Source: Rossellomorea vietnamensis
GTDB lineage: Bacteria; Bacillota; Bacilli; Bacillales; Bacillaceae_B
DNA length: 64,000 bases
Direction: 5' to 3'
NCBI RefSeq assembly: GCF_025398035.1
Contig: NZ_CP104558.1
Location: 1,240,001-1,304,000 of the forward strand
Shown: piece after piece, positions 23,506-33,215 of the stretch
Layout: each line of letters starts with the position of its first letter
Position numbering within the stretch: the stretch's first letter is position 1
Program-made: the position numbers and the translations under genes
Notes under the pieces: generated by a model
What the model saw: the letters and a program-made list of their open reading frames with translations, nothing else
The model's database searches: none
Told to the model about the DNA's origin: nothing

Positions 23506-25329
23506 TTATTGCAATTTTTCAAGCAGTTCTTCCATTTCATTCAGCTTTTCTTCAAAGACCTTACATGCATCTTCCACCGGTTTGGAAGTTGTCACATCCA
23601 CTCCTGCTTTCTTCAATACTTCAATCGGGTAATCGGAACTTCCAGCTTTAAGGAAATCGATGTAGCGTTCCACTGCAGGCTCGCCTTCTTCGAGGATCTG
23701 TTGACTAAGGGCCGTCGCTGCAGAGAAGCCTGTAGCATATTGATATACATAATAATTGTAATAGAAATGGGGGATACGTGCCCACTCCAGTCCAATCTCT
23801 TCATCAATTGAAATTTCTTCCCCGAAATATTTCTTATTCAGCTCATAATACTGTTTGGTAAGGAACTCCGAAGTCAGGGCCTCTCCTTCCTGGGCTTTCT
23901 TATGGATAAGATGCTCGAATTCAGCAAACATCGTCTGACGGAAAACAGTCCCTCTGAATCCTTCAAGATAATGATTCAACAGATACAATCTTTTCTTCTC
24001 ATCATCGATCGTATTCAACAGGTAATCATTTAATAATGCTTCGTTGCAAGTGGAAGCGACTTCTGCCACAAAGATGGAATAATGACCGTACGTGTATGGT
24101 TGGGAACTGCGCGTATAGTAACTATGGACACTATGACCGAATTCATGGGCCAGTGTGAATAGATTGTTTACATTATCCTGCCAATTCATGAGGATATAAG
24201 GATTGGTTCCGTATGCCCCGGATGAGTAAGCACCGCTTCTCTTTCCTTTATTTTCGACCACGTCCACCCACCGATTCTCAAATCCTTCTTTCAGCACATT
24301 GGCATACTCCTCACCCAGTGGCTTTAGTCCATCGAGGATCATGCTCTGTGCTTCGTCATAGCTTATGTCCATTTTGACTTCCTTCACGAGCGGGGTATAC
24401 AAATCATACATATGAACCTCATCCAAACCCAGCACTTTCTTACGAAGCTTCACATAACGCTGAAGCAGATGAAGGTTTTTGTTCACCGTATCAACAAGGT
24501 TATCATACACTTCTTCAGGGATATTGTTATTGGATAAAGCCGCATGTCTCGCTGAATCGTAATGTCTGACGTTGGCGACGAAATTATCTTTCTTCACCGC
24601 TCCACTTAACGTTGAAGCGAATGTGTTTTCAAATTCCCCGTACGTTTCATAGACTTTTTTAAAGGCGTCTTCCCGGACACGGCGATCGCTGCTCTCCAGG
24701 AACCGGATAAAACGACCGTGTGTAATATCCACTTCCTCCCCATTTTCATCTTTGATGCTCGGAAACTCTAGGTCTGCGTTATTCAACATGCCAAATGTAT
24801 TACTTGCGGCACTGAACACTTCAGATGCCTGGGCCAAGAGCGCTTCTTCTTCAGCGGAGAGAACATGTGGACGCTGAAGATTGATTTCCTCTAAAGCATG
24901 CTTATACTTCTTCAGTTCATCCTTCTCTTCAAGGAAACCATTCAGCTTCTCTTCGTCAATCGATAGAACTTCCGGCACCAAATAAGCAAACTTACTCCCT
25001 AACTGGGTATAAAGACTTTTGGCACGGTCATCAAGACCCTGATAATAGGAATTGGTCGTATCCTGGTCATAGCGCATATGAGAATATGTATATACCTTCC
25101 CCATACGTTCCATTATTTCATCCTGGAAGGCAAATGCTTTATAAAGCTGATCTGCACTATCACCCAGTGTTCCCTTAAATTCGTCTGCTCTCTTTGTCAT
25201 TCCTTGGATTTCTTTATATTCTTTCTCCCACGCATCATCACTTTCGAAAATATCTTCCAATCTCCACGTTAACGTTTCATCTACCTCTTTTCTTCCAGGC
25301 AGACTTTTAGTAGCTGTATCTTTTGACAT
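23506..25329 (-). CDS. pepF: Oligoendopeptidase F
   Basis: Cytoplasmic M3-family zinc metallopeptidase that degrades short peptides (607 residues). Zinc motif H-E-F-G-H in FTLAHEFGHSVHSYYTR at about residue 390, with the third ligand in VAEVASTCNEALL. N-terminal helical clamp region typical of M3B. ATG 25329 is six bases after GGAGG; an ATG two codons upstream abuts the site. In B. subtilis (yjbG) it also follows coiA (yjbF); overproduction there affects sporulation peptides. It may recycle peptides imported by the Opp system encoded nearby. Confidence 0.95.
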   Translation of the reverse strand: MSKDTATKSLPGRKEVDETLTWRLEDIFESDDAWEKEYKEIQGMTKRADEFKGTLGDSADQLYKAFAFQDEIMERMGKVYTYSHMRYDQDTTNSYYQGLDDRAKSLYTQLGSKFAYLVPEVLSIDEEKLNGFLEEKDELKKYKHALEEINLQRPHVLSAEEEALLAQASEVFSAASNTFGMLNNADLEFPSIKDENGEEVDITHGRFIRFLESSDRRVREDAFKKVYETYGEFENTFASTLSGAVKKDNFVANVRHYDSARHAALSNNNIPEEVYDNLVDTVNKNLHLLQRYVKLRKKVLGLDEVHMYDLYTPLVKEVKMDISYDEAQSMILDGLKPLGEEYANVLKEGFENRWVDVVENKGKRSGAYSSGAYGTNPYILMNWQDNVNNLFTLAHEFGHSVHSYYTRSSQPYTYGHYSIFVAEVASTCNEALLNDYLLNTIDDEKKRLYLLNHYLEGFRGTVFRQTMFAEFEHLIHKKAQEGEALTSEFLTKQYYELNKKYFGEEISIDEEIGLEWARIPHFYYNYYVYQYATGFSAATALSQQILEEGEPAVERYIDFLKAGSSDYPIEVLKKAGVDVTTSKPVEDACKVFEEKLNEMEELLEKLQ

Positions 25330-25417
25330 ATACATCCTCCATTCTGAAATCTACAGAAAATTCCTTATAGTTACATTCTCTCTCATCTACCAATTTCCTG
25401 CAACAATACAATCTTTC

Positions 25418-26596
25418 TTACAGCTTTTTTAATATATGCTTCCATTTAGGAAAAAAATCATGTTTATGCTTTTCGAAGGCTGAAAAATGATCCGGGCAGC
25501 TCCATGGTTCAGTGAGTTGATACGTATCATTTATTTTACTGAGAACCTGCACCTGTTCAAGTAATCTTAAATAACCGCTTGCAATCCTCTTGATCACTTC
25601 ATCTCTTTTTAGTAGAGGAAGGGATCGCAGCTCGATATGGCCTTTTGCAATTCTTCTATCCAGCACCCTGCACACACTTTCCTCTGAAATCGAATCCCCT
25701 TTCAAACAATCTTTCCATACGTAATATTGCCATTCCACTTCGTGATTTCTGATATGAATGCCATGGGGAATGACAGGGATGCCAATATACAGGGGCAAAT
25801 ATAAAAACGTATCCCCTTCCCCGTACACTTCCCTTAAGAACACGTCTGTTCTCGCATTATTATAATGGATTCTGTTGTATATCGATTTCGTTCTATAATC
25901 GTACCAATGGGATAAGGAGTAGGGATGAAGAACGGAAACATCCGGAATGGAAGGAGGAAGTGTGAACTCGGAAACGGGTATGATGATGGGCGCTGCACTC
26001 ATAAATGCCGTGCCGGAAACCGGAAGGAGATGGGAATAGAGTTGAAAGATACTTCTATCCGGAAGAAACTGAAGGAGAAAATAATCCAAGTGTGGAGAGT
26101 ATCGGATAAATGCTTGTTGGAAAGTCGTCAGACTCAGGAGCTTCTTGGACTTAAGGGGCTGGGTCAGGATCCAAAAGGGGGTGATCCCCTGTCGGTGATA
26201 ACCATGTGTGCGTCGTACTATTTCAGAAATCGGTATGGTGGAACACTGAATCTCGATGGCAATCTCTGCTGTATCTGTTTTTACATAAATATCTGCGACT
26301 TGCTTAAGCTCTCTAATGTAATGCTCTAGACTCACTCTTGCATGGAGGGAGCTGACCCTGTCATATAATAGCTGCTTACTTAAGAGATGGTGTAGAGTCT
26401 CACCCTTCACCAACTCGCAATCTGCTTGGGACATATGGGCAAAATGGGGTATGTTGCGGCTACCGATTTTCATGGTCAATACGGAAGAACAATGGGGACA
26501 GACAAATGAGGCACCTCTCCTTCTTAACCCTCTCAATTCCTCCCTGGAATAATGGATGGTGGTAAATAGTTGCTGGTTGAATAATGCTGTTAACAT
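25418..26596 (-). CDS. coiA: Competence protein CoiA (YjbF)
   Basis: Competence-induced protein of 392 residues, needed for full transformation in B. subtilis and streptococci. N-terminal zinc-ribbon-like segment (ASFVCPHCSSVLTMKIGSRNIPHFAH), then the nuclease-like core ETLHHLLSKQLLYDR and AEIAIEIQCSTIPISEIVRRTHGY (PD-(D/E)xK-type E-x-Q) followed by PFWILT. ATG 26596 preceded by GGGGGTG. Order coiA-pepF as in B. subtilis yjbF-yjbG. Other competence regulators (MecA, Med, ComZ) are in this window. Confidence 0.9.
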   Translation of the reverse strand: MLTALFNQQLFTTIHYSREELRGLRRRGASFVCPHCSSVLTMKIGSRNIPHFAHMSQADCELVKGETLHHLLSKQLLYDRVSSLHARVSLEHYIRELKQVADIYVKTDTAEIAIEIQCSTIPISEIVRRTHGYHRQGITPFWILTQPLKSKKLLSLTTFQQAFIRYSPHLDYFLLQFLPDRSIFQLYSHLLPVSGTAFMSAAPIIIPVSEFTLPPSIPDVSVLHPYSLSHWYDYRTKSIYNRIHYNNARTDVFLREVYGEGDTFLYLPLYIGIPVIPHGIHIRNHEVEWQYYVWKDCLKGDSISEESVCRVLDRRIAKGHIELRSLPLLKRDEVIKRIASGYLRLLEQVQVLSKINDTYQLTEPWSCPDHFSAFEKHKHDFFPKWKHILKKL

Positions 26597-26651
26597 AGAA
26601 CACCCCCTTCTGTTACCATTCGACATAAACAGTGAAAATCCTGCATAAACA

Positions 26652-26682
26652 AAGCCCTCAAGCAAAAAATGCTTGAGGGCTT
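26652..26682 (-). terminator. Terminator of cls
   Basis: AAGCCCTCAAGC / GCTTGAGGGCTT, perfect 12-bp stem between the cls stop and coiA; T-run on the minus strand is short. Confidence 0.75.
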
Positions 26683-26686
26683 CACT

Positions 26687-28192
26687 CTATAACAAGGGAG
26701 ACATCAGTCGGGAAGTGGATTCCAAGATCCTGTATCCCAGGTGTCGCTTCTGAAATTCTTCCAGCTGCAATTCTTCCGATTCCTCCAGGTCATGTAAATA
26801 TTCTTTTACAATCGAAGAAGTGCTTTCTGTTTTATACAAAAATGCATTCACTTCAAAATTCAAGTGAAAACTTCTCATATCCATATTCGACGTTCCTATT
26901 GATGCCATTTCTTCATCTACTATCACGATTTTACTATGCATGAATCCTTTTTGATACTCAAATATTCGGGCTCCGGCTTCCAGAAGATCTGGGAAATAAG
27001 AGCGTGAAGCATGGAATACAATCCGTTTATCAGGTTTATGGGGAACAAGGAGTCTCACATCCACACCGCTTAAAGCAGCAATCTTCAAAGCTGAGAAAAT
27101 ATCTTCATCCGGAACGAAATAAGGGGATGCCACCCACACACTCTTTTTCGCCGAGGTGATCATGGAGAAGAATATATTCTTTAAAACGCTCAATTCATTA
27201 TCGGGTCCCCCCGCAATCATTTGAACTCCGCCGTCGTTCGCATTTTCAAGAGGGTCAGGACTTAAATATCCAGGTGTCAGGAAGTCATCGTTCGTCATAT
27301 AATACCAATCCTGCAGGAAGATCAACTGCAGGGTCCGAACCGCTTCTCCCCTTACAAACAGGTGAGTGTCCCTCCAGAAACCGAAGTGTGGATTCTTACC
27401 TAAGTATTCATCCCCGATATTGAGTCCTCCCACAAATCCGATACTCCCATCGATGACAATGATTTTACGGTGATTCCGAAAGTTGAATTTATTATTCAGC
27501 ACCGGAATCTTGACAGGTCCGAACGCAACTACTTCTACACCTGCATTTTTTAAATCATTTATATAATCCTTTGATAATTGCCAGGCACCTACGGCATCGT
27601 AAAGGAAGCGTATCTTGACTCCATCATTCGCCCGTTCAATAAGGATATCCTTAATCTGGTTACCGATTTCGTCATGACGCACAATATAATATTCCATATG
27701 GATATGATGCTTCGCCGTCTTTAACCACGTCAGAATTTCACCGAACGTTTCGTTACCATTGGTCAACAGCTTTGTTTCAGTGGAAAAGGATATGGCACTG
27801 TTGCCGATTCTTTGCGCTAACTGAAAATGCTTTTCTTGAAATAAGCCAAACATATCTGCGTTTATTTCCTTTGGACCGGGCTCGAATTTATTATAGGTTT
27901 CCTGATCCAATATGTACTTCTTTTTATACATTTTCTCTTTTCTGTAATTCCGTCCAAATAATAAATAAAAAATGAAGCCTAAAAACGGAAATGCCCCCAA
28001 AACGACGAGCCATGTCAGGGTTTGGGCCGGATGACGATTTTCAAAGAAAATAAGAAACCCAATGACAACGACGGAGAATGTGAAGACAATACTAAAATAC
28101 TTCACCATTCCTGAAAGATACTGATCAAAATAAAAAATATAACTTAATACAAGGACAGCACAAAATAAGAGGACCCTTACTGTATTCTTCAT
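26687..28192 (-). CDS. cls: Cardiolipin synthase
   Basis: Membrane phospholipase-D superfamily enzyme joining two phosphatidylglycerols to cardiolipin; 501 residues. Two N-terminal helices (VLLFCAVLVLSYIFYF and FSVVVIGFLIFF, then LTWLVVLGAFPFLGFIFYLLFG) and two HKD motifs: N-H-R-K-I-I-V-I-D-G (about 240) and M-H-S-K-I-V-I-V-D (about 420), each followed by GFVGG or ASIGTSN. Start set at ATG 28192, with GGAAGG upstream; a GTG four codons earlier is too close. Uses product of the PgpA pathway encoded at 1.2 kb. Confidence 0.94.
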   Translation of the reverse strand: MKNTVRVLLFCAVLVLSYIFYFDQYLSGMVKYFSIVFTFSVVVIGFLIFFENRHPAQTLTWLVVLGAFPFLGFIFYLLFGRNYRKEKMYKKKYILDQETYNKFEPGPKEINADMFGLFQEKHFQLAQRIGNSAISFSTETKLLTNGNETFGEILTWLKTAKHHIHMEYYIVRHDEIGNQIKDILIERANDGVKIRFLYDAVGAWQLSKDYINDLKNAGVEVVAFGPVKIPVLNNKFNFRNHRKIIVIDGSIGFVGGLNIGDEYLGKNPHFGFWRDTHLFVRGEAVRTLQLIFLQDWYYMTNDDFLTPGYLSPDPLENANDGGVQMIAGGPDNELSVLKNIFFSMITSAKKSVWVASPYFVPDEDIFSALKIAALSGVDVRLLVPHKPDKRIVFHASRSYFPDLLEAGARIFEYQKGFMHSKIVIVDEEMASIGTSNMDMRSFHLNFEVNAFLYKTESTSSIVKEYLHDLEESEELQLEEFQKRHLGYRILESTSRLMSPLL

Positions 28193-28255
28193 ATGTAGTA
28201 ACACCTTCCACCGGCTTAATGTTTCAAAAATTGAAAACCCTTATACAGAGAGTGG

Positions 28256-28292
28256 ATATAAAAAATACCGATTTCTATATGAAACCGGTATT
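28256..28292 (-). terminator. Terminator of mecA
   Basis: AATACCGGTTTC / GAAATCGGTATT stem followed by T6 on the minus strand. Confidence 0.82.
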
Positions 28293-28297
28293 GATCC

Positions 28298-28969
28298 TTA
28301 CGAAAAGTGTTCACTCAACGTCTCAAAGACATGGTCATGGATGACCACTTTGCCATACTCTTCAAGGCGATGAACGGTCATTCGTGATTCATCGGCATAT
28401 TCAAGCAGTATACTTAACGTATTATCGATATCTTCTTCTGAAAAGTGTTCTTCAGAAAATTTAACATAAATAAAATATTTATCTTTGAATGCAAGCAGCT
28501 TTGTTTCTAAATGTTCCATAGATATGTCTTTCAACCGATGGGATAGAGAAATCGCATCTTCGAAATCATTGAATTTCAACGTGAAGTCCAAAACTACTTC
28601 AGCTTCCCCATCCTGATCCTGCTTGATTTGGAAATGCTGATCCAATAGCTCCTCTATACGCTCATCGACTGGAAGTTCCTTGAGCTTATCCTCTGGAATA
28701 GGAAGCTCGAATCGCTGGCCGTCCTTAGAAACCTGAGCTCTTGTAACAAGGACTTCAAGCCCTTTATCTAACGCCTGAACCTGAATCCAAAGCGGTCCTT
28801 CGATTCCGAAATCTTCTTCCTGATGGACTTCATCCATCATTTCCCAGAAGAGTTCTTCACTCCGTTCACGGTTATACCAGATTTCTTCACGGTCAAATCC
28901 GCGATCTTCAATATCTCCATAAGAAATATAGAACTTGACTGTATTTTCGTTTATGCGTTCGATTTCCAA
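28298..28969 (-). CDS. mecA: Adaptor protein MecA
   Basis: Adaptor that activates ClpC and presents ComK, ComS, Spo0A and other clients for control of competence and sporulation. 223 residues: N-terminal substrate-binding domain (MEIERINENTVKFYISYGDIEDRGFDREEIWYNRERSEELFWEMMDE), an acidic linker and C-terminal ClpC-binding domain (VVLDFTLKFNDFEDAISLSHRL ... KYFIYVKFSEEHFSEEDIDNTLSILLEYADES). Next to spx as in B. subtilis. Monocistronic with its own terminator. Confidence 0.95.
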   Translation of the reverse strand: MEIERINENTVKFYISYGDIEDRGFDREEIWYNRERSEELFWEMMDEVHQEEDFGIEGPLWIQVQALDKGLEVLVTRAQVSKDGQRFELPIPEDKLKELPVDERIEELLDQHFQIKQDQDGEAEVVLDFTLKFNDFEDAISLSHRLKDISMEHLETKLLAFKDKYFIYVKFSEEHFSEEDIDNTLSILLEYADESRMTVHRLEEYGKVVIHDHVFETLSEHFS

Positions 28970-29223
28970 TTAACACCTCTCCCTTCTTGCATGATGTTAG
29001 TGAAGGGACTACACCCTCTGAGCAAAACGCTCTATTGCTGGTGAAGATTGAAGATACACTTAAATTAGTTTGTACCTTGTACTTCTATTTTATGATAAAA
29101 CCTCAGAAAATGGAATTAAACTAACACCCATTTTTTTCTCGCAAATCCCTCTAGGCGTTTTTGACATTTTAGCGGATATTTGCAGAAAATTCAAGTGATA
29201 AAACTTATTCTAATATAAAGAGA
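28970..29223. other. mecA upstream region
   Basis: About 250 bp between mecA and the spx terminator. AT-rich, with a good mecA ribosome-binding site (GGGAGAGG) but no -35/-10 pair that I would defend. No coding frame is supported. Confidence 0.3.
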
Positions 29224-29262
29224 CTGACCCGAAAGGAGACGCAACGTTCCTTAAAGGGTCAG
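29224..29262 (-). terminator. Terminator of spx
   Basis: GGCTGACCC...GGGTCAGTC stem with an inner GGA/TCC pair; moderate T-run on the minus strand. Confidence 0.7.
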
Positions 29263-29303
29263 CCCCTTTTACTTATATATTCCCCTACATGGAAAAGAGT
29301 ACT

Positions 29304-29699
29304 TTAGTTTACCATTCTTTGAGCTTCAAGAAGCTGGAATGTCCGAACCTTTCTTGGTAGGAAACGTCTGATCTCATCTTCGTTGTATCCAACCTGAAGG
29401 CGCTTTTCATCAAGAATGATCGGGCGTCGCAGAAGGCCGGGATTCTTTTGGATCAATTCGAACAGCTCTTGTAGTGGTAAAGTTTCCAGGTCTACATTAA
29501 GCTTCTGGAATGTTTTAGAACGGGTTGAAATGATTTCATCTGTTCCATCCTCAGTCATGCGAAGGATTTCTTTGATTTCATCAATGCTTAATGGTTCAGA
29601 AAAAACGTTGCGTTCGGTATATGGAATCTCATGCTCTTCTAACCAAGCTTTTGCCTTGCGACAAGATGTACAACTAGGTGAAGTGAATAATGTAACCAC
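29304..29699 (-). CDS. spx: Transcriptional regulator Spx
   Basis: ArsC-like redox regulator that binds the RNA polymerase alpha C-terminal domain and switches on thiol-stress genes. 131 residues with the C10-x2-C13 redox disulfide ([12 protein letters not shown]), the [26 protein letters not shown] segment and the C-terminal ClpXP recognition tail. Lies downstream of yjbC with a terminator between, so, as in B. subtilis, transcription can come from yjbC read-through and from a promoter in the 300-bp gap. Degraded through SpxH (22.1 kb). Confidence 0.97.
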   Translation of the reverse strand: MVTLFTSPSCTSCRKAKAWLEEHEIPYTERNVFSEPLSIDEIKEILRMTEDGTDEIISTRSKTFQKLNVDLETLPLQELFELIQKNPGLLRRPIILDEKRLQVGYNEDEIRRFLPRKVRTFQLLEAQRMVN

Positions 29700-29957
29700 G
29701 AATCATTCACACTCCCTTTAGGAATTTTTATAATATAGAGTATTTTATTTAAACGCCGTTAATTAAAATTAGTTTAAATAAGAAATCTCTATTATGTATT
29801 ATACATGAATTACTGTCCCATGAACATAGTTTTAACTAATTTGTCAAATTTCCTGTACAGAGGTTTAACATAGCTATATATTCTGTTTCTATTATGGGTT
29901 TACCCGGTACACTCTTAGCTTAAACATGATATTGTATATTTCCATTTTTTCATTTAG
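29700..29957 (-). promoter_or_regulatory. spx promoter region
   Basis: AT-rich region between the yjbC terminator and spx. A minus-strand TATAAT (29803-29798) gives a predicted leader of about 90 nt; the matching -35 (TGTTCA at 17 bp) is weak, as expected for an activator- or repressor-controlled promoter. B. subtilis has a PerR/YodB-controlled spx promoter at this place; I could not identify either box with confidence. Confidence 0.4.
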
Positions 29958-29989
29958 AAAACCTTATTGCGAATAGGCAATAAGGTTTT
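29958..29989 (-). terminator. Terminator between yjbC and spx
   Basis: AAAACCTTATTGC / GCAATAAGGTTTT, perfect 13-bp stem beginning 7 bp after the yjbC stop; minus strand continues TCTAAATG, so termination may be partial. Confidence 0.7.
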
Positions 29990-29996
29990 CTTCCGT

Positions 29997-30569
29997 TTAA
30001 AGATCTTTTAATACATCCCCATCGCGTTCATCGTCTTTTTTTAACACTTCGTCAACGGGTTGATAAGAAGCACCGTAAAATTTGTGGTCATTATACGTAT
30101 GAATGAGCTCATATGTTTTTTTCATGGATTCGAAGATAAGATCTTCGGATTCATGCTCTGGTGCCCAGTATAGGATTTCCATTTCATTGATTTCGTTTGT
30201 AGCAAGTGAACGGCGGGCATATCCGATGCTGACGGCGTGTTCGAAACCTTCACGTTTGTAGAATTTCAAGCGCTTCTCAGTATCAGTGTCATCATAGTCC
30301 ACTGGCTCGACTTCCAAAATGATGGCTTTCTTCTTTTCTTTTAACTTATCGAGTAATTTATGGCCCAGGCCTTGTCCGCGGGCATCCTTTGAGACAAAGA
30401 GATAATCGATGAAGATAAAGTCTTCAAGTTCCGCATACATTAGTACATGGTGCGGCCCTTCATCTTTGTGATAGATGTCGCTTCTTTCTTTTAACAGTGA
30501 TTCAAGATGTTCTTTTGATTTCATTTCCTCTACAGGGAAATATTGATTTAATTTTTCATACCAGTGCAT
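29997..30569 (-). CDS. yjbC: GNAT family N-acetyltransferase YjbC
   Basis: GNAT-fold acetyltransferase of 190 residues. Acetyl-CoA-binding loop R-G-Q-G-L-G-H-K at about residues 85-92 in FVSKDARGQGLGHKLLDKLKE, followed by AIILEVEPVDYDDTDTEKRLKFYKREGFEH. The genomic pairing yjbC-spx is conserved; B. subtilis yjbC is a salt-stress-inducible gene cotranscribed with spx. Substrate unknown. Confidence 0.88.
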   Translation of the reverse strand: MHWYEKLNQYFPVEEMKSKEHLESLLKERSDIYHKDEGPHHVLMYAELEDFIFIDYLFVSKDARGQGLGHKLLDKLKEKKKAIILEVEPVDYDDTDTEKRLKFYKREGFEHAVSIGYARRSLATNEINEMEILYWAPEHESEDLIFESMKKTYELIHTYNDHKFYGASYQPVDEVLKKDDERDGDVLKDL

Positions 30570-30755
30570 GGATCTACTCCTTCGATTGAATTTTTAAGTG
30601 ACATTGACTAACGGGATACCATTATCATTCTCAGAAAAAAATAGGTTTATGTTAGATGTTAGTCTTATCCGTGGGATAATCGTACGGAATCACAGGCTGA
30701 ACTGCCCATGAAGAGGGTAATGTGGTTGAAAGCGGTTAATCTTACCAATAATTTA

Positions 30756-30784
30756 ATGATAACAATATTTCAACGCTTTTTCAA
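30756..30784 (-). promoter_or_regulatory. Sigma-A-type promoter of yjbC(-spx)
   Basis: Minus strand TTGAAA (30784-30779), 17-bp spacer, TGT-TATCAT extended -10 (30761-30756). Gives a leader of about 180 nt. Apart from this, the 30570-30829 gap shows nothing definite. Confidence 0.5.
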
Positions 30785-30824
30785 ATGGGAAGCAATGCTT
30801 CGGTCCCCGTTTCTCCTTAAGGGA

Positions 30825-30859
30825 AAAAAGACTGACCTGCACGTTCCAGAGGTCAGTCT
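30825..30859 (-). terminator. Terminator of the DUF4015 gene
   Basis: AGACTGACCT / AGGTCAGTCT, perfect 10-bp stem followed by T6 on the minus strand. Confidence 0.85.
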
Positions 30860-30865
30860 CTTCTA

Positions 30866-32059
30866 TTAAGGAGTGTAGTCGACGCCTTCAGTATAGGAAT
30901 TACCTGCATCCCACAGAAGGAATTCATTGATTCCTTGATCATTCAACGCTTTGATCTGCGCCTCTACTTCTGCTTTTCCGTAAGGTTTATAGTTTCCGCT
31001 GCCAAGCCAGGAAGCGGTGAAATCCTGAAGCCACGGTCTTGAGATCGGCTTATTTTTCAGTTCAGCTATTTTCGCTTTCTCTACCTTCGAGTATTCTGTT
31101 ACCAGTTCGTACGGCTGTAAATCCGGTTTGGCAATCCCGAAATAAGGTGTCCAATGACTGGGATAGATCATGGATGATATGACATCCACATTTTCAGATA
31201 TCTTCGAGAAATTCTGACCGATACCGGGTGCCTCTGGAAGGGTTGCCGTATAACCGAAGATATCAACGGATACTTTCACACCATAAGGTTCCAACTTCTT
31301 ATGGGCATATTCCACAAAATCAGTGACGGCATGTACACGTTTCTGTACATTATCACTGTCTTCCTTGGCATATTCCCCTCCGTTATAGGTGAGTTCATCA
31401 TCACGTTTCTCGAATCCTTCCGGGAATCGGACGTAATCGAACTGAATTTCCTGAAAGCCCATTTTTGCTGCTTCAATGGCGATGCCTACATTATAATCCC
31501 ACACTTCTTTAAGGAATGGGTTGACGAAGGAATCCCCTCCTCCATTTGACCAAACCTTATCCCCGTCCCTAAATGACAAGTCAGGACGCTGATTCGCAAG
31601 AACGGTATCCTTGAATACAACGACACGTGCAATCGGATAGATTTTCTTTTCTTCCAGGGTCTTTAACATCGCTTTGGGATCTTTGATGTATGGCTGACCG
31701 ACCTTGGCATACGGAGAAGACTTTTCCGGTTCATATGTTACATTCCCTACGTCATCTTTAATATCAATGACCATGGCATTAAGATCTGTAGTATCCATTA
31801 ATTTCGTAAGAGTATCAAAACGGGCTCCGCCAGCGGAATGTGCTGTAACGTATACCCCTCTTACCGCATCAGGATACTCGAAACTCAGTCCTGAGTCATA
31901 AACAAATCGTGGCACCGGGCTTGTAATCTCCTTTTTACTCATCGCAAACGTTCTCTTCTCATGTTTCACCGGACCATCTTCAGCGGCACTTGCTGACTGG
32001 AAGGGCAAGACGCACATTGTGGCTACACATAAAGATGTCGCTACCTTACTCCATTTCAA
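30866..32059 (-). CDS. Secreted DUF4015 putative glycoside hydrolase
   Basis: Exported protein of 397 residues: Sec signal peptide (KWSKVATSLCVATMCVLPFQSASA, cleavage after ASA), a linker, then a TIM-barrel DUF4015 domain (VRGVYVTAHSAGGARFDTLTKLMDTTDLNAMVIDIKDD, YPIARVVVFKD, EAAKMGFQEIQFDYVRFP, GVKVSVDIFGYTA, DVISSMIYPSHW, WLQDF). The conserved acidic strands resemble family GH13-like/GH66-like barrels and the aspartates in IQFDYVRFP and VSVDIFG could be catalytic. TTG start six bases after GAGGAGAGG. Substrate unknown; cell wall or exopolysaccharide turnover is a guess. Confidence 0.82.
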   Translation of the reverse strand: MKWSKVATSLCVATMCVLPFQSASAAEDGPVKHEKRTFAMSKKEITSPVPRFVYDSGLSFEYPDAVRGVYVTAHSAGGARFDTLTKLMDTTDLNAMVIDIKDDVGNVTYEPEKSSPYAKVGQPYIKDPKAMLKTLEEKKIYPIARVVVFKDTVLANQRPDLSFRDGDKVWSNGGGDSFVNPFLKEVWDYNVGIAIEAAKMGFQEIQFDYVRFPEGFEKRDDELTYNGGEYAKEDSDNVQKRVHAVTDFVEYAHKKLEPYGVKVSVDIFGYTATLPEAPGIGQNFSKISENVDVISSMIYPSHWTPYFGIAKPDLQPYELVTEYSKVEKAKIAELKNKPISRPWLQDFTASWLGSGNYKPYGKAEVEAQIKALNDQGINEFLLWDAGNSYTEGVDYTP

Positions 32060-32240
32060 AATGAACCTCTCCTCTATTAAGTATGCTATCTAGTAAATTA
32101 TGTAACTCCTTATACTATTCTAACAAGGAAATAACTTGAAAGAAAAGGGTTAATCCACCTAGTCTGTCGAAATTTCCAAGGAAATGAATATTATTCAATA
32201 TATAGTATGAATCTCATTAAGGTTTAGACGTTATCAAAGG

Positions 32241-32270
32241 AAAAAGCTCCCCTCATCGAAGGGAGCTTTT
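32241..32270 (-). terminator. Terminator of the opp operon
   Basis: AAAAGCTCCC / GGGAGCTTTT stem 10 bp after the oppF stop, followed by TCC-TTTG on the minus strand. Confidence 0.75.
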
Positions 32271-32279
32271 ATCATCCTC

Positions 32280-33215
32280 TTAGCTTTTGTATGATGCTTG
32301 ATATTGCGCAAATTCTTTTTCTGAGCAGTAAACGAAATGTCCAGGTACCACTTCACGCATTTCAAGATTATCATCCTCTGTATAGTTATGAACAGAAGGA
32401 TTATATTCTTTTCTTCTGCGGGTGCGCTCATACTCGGGATCCGGTAACGGTATCGCAGATAGAAGCGATTGAGTATAAGGATGAAGCGGATTTTTGTACA
32501 GGGCGTCACTTGTCGTCAACTCAACAAGCTTTCCATAATACATAACACCAATCCGGTCACTGATATACTTTACCATGGATAAATCGTGGGCAATGAATAG
32601 ATACGTTAACCCTTTTTCCTTTTGAAGTTCCTGCATCAGATTGACGACCTGAGCCTGAATCGAAACGTCAAGGGCTGAGATCGGCTCATCGGCAATGATG
32701 AAATCAGGATCCACAGCCAGTGCACGGGCAATCCCGATACGCTGACGTTGTCCACCTGAGAATTCATGCGGATAACGGCCTGCATGTTCTTTGTTCAGAC
32801 CCACTGTTTCCAGTAGCTCATGAACCTTCTTCAAACGTTCTTCCTTGGAAGAAGCCAATCCATGAATATCAATACCTTCCGCAATGATATCGGCTACCTT
32901 CATGCGGGGATTCAGACTCGCATACGGATCCTGGAAGATCATTTGCATTTTACGGTTAAATTTCTTTAATTGAGAGCGTGACTTCTTCCCGTGAACATCG
33001 TCACCGTTAAAGAGAACCTGACCGTCCGTCGCATCATAAAGACGAATGATCGTACGGCCTGTCGTTGATTTCCCACACCCGGATTCTCCAACAAGTCCAA
33101 GGGTTTCCCCTTTATATATATCAAAGCTGATATCATCGACTGCTTTAACCATATTCGGTTTTCCCGGGTTGAAGTACTGCTTTAAATTCTTAATTTCAAG
33201 TAATTTTTCTGCCAT
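32280..33215 (-). CDS. oppF: Oligopeptide ABC transporter ATP-binding protein OppF
   Basis: One of two ATPases of the Opp peptide importer, 311 residues. Walker A G-E-S-G-C-G-K-S-T-T, Q-loop FQDPYASLNPRM, ABC signature LSGGQ-type EFSGGQRQRIGIARAL, Walker B FIIADEPISALD, H-loop IAHDLSMV. C-terminal oligopeptide/dipeptide extension (ALYKNPLHPYTQSLLSAIP). Its ATG shares one base with the oppD stop. Last gene of oppABCDF. Confidence 0.95.
   Translation of the reverse strand: MAEKLLEIKNLKQYFNPGKPNMVKAVDDISFDIYKGETLGLVGESGCGKSTTGRTIIRLYDATDGQVLFNGDDVHGKKSRSQLKKFNRKMQMIFQDPYASLNPRMKVADIIAEGIDIHGLASSKEERLKKVHELLETVGLNKEHAGRYPHEFSGGQRQRIGIARALAVDPDFIIADEPISALDVSIQAQVVNLMQELQKEKGLTYLFIAHDLSMVKYISDRIGVMYYGKLVELTTSDALYKNPLHPYTQSLLSAIPLPDPEYERTRRRKEYNPSVHNYTEDDNLEMREVVPGHFVYCSEKEFAQYQASYKS

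Noticed and set aside
25925..26329. 134-codon plus-strand frame opposite coiA
   Set aside because: Antisense to a conserved gene; composition rich in Arg/Lys/Gly as expected of a shadow.
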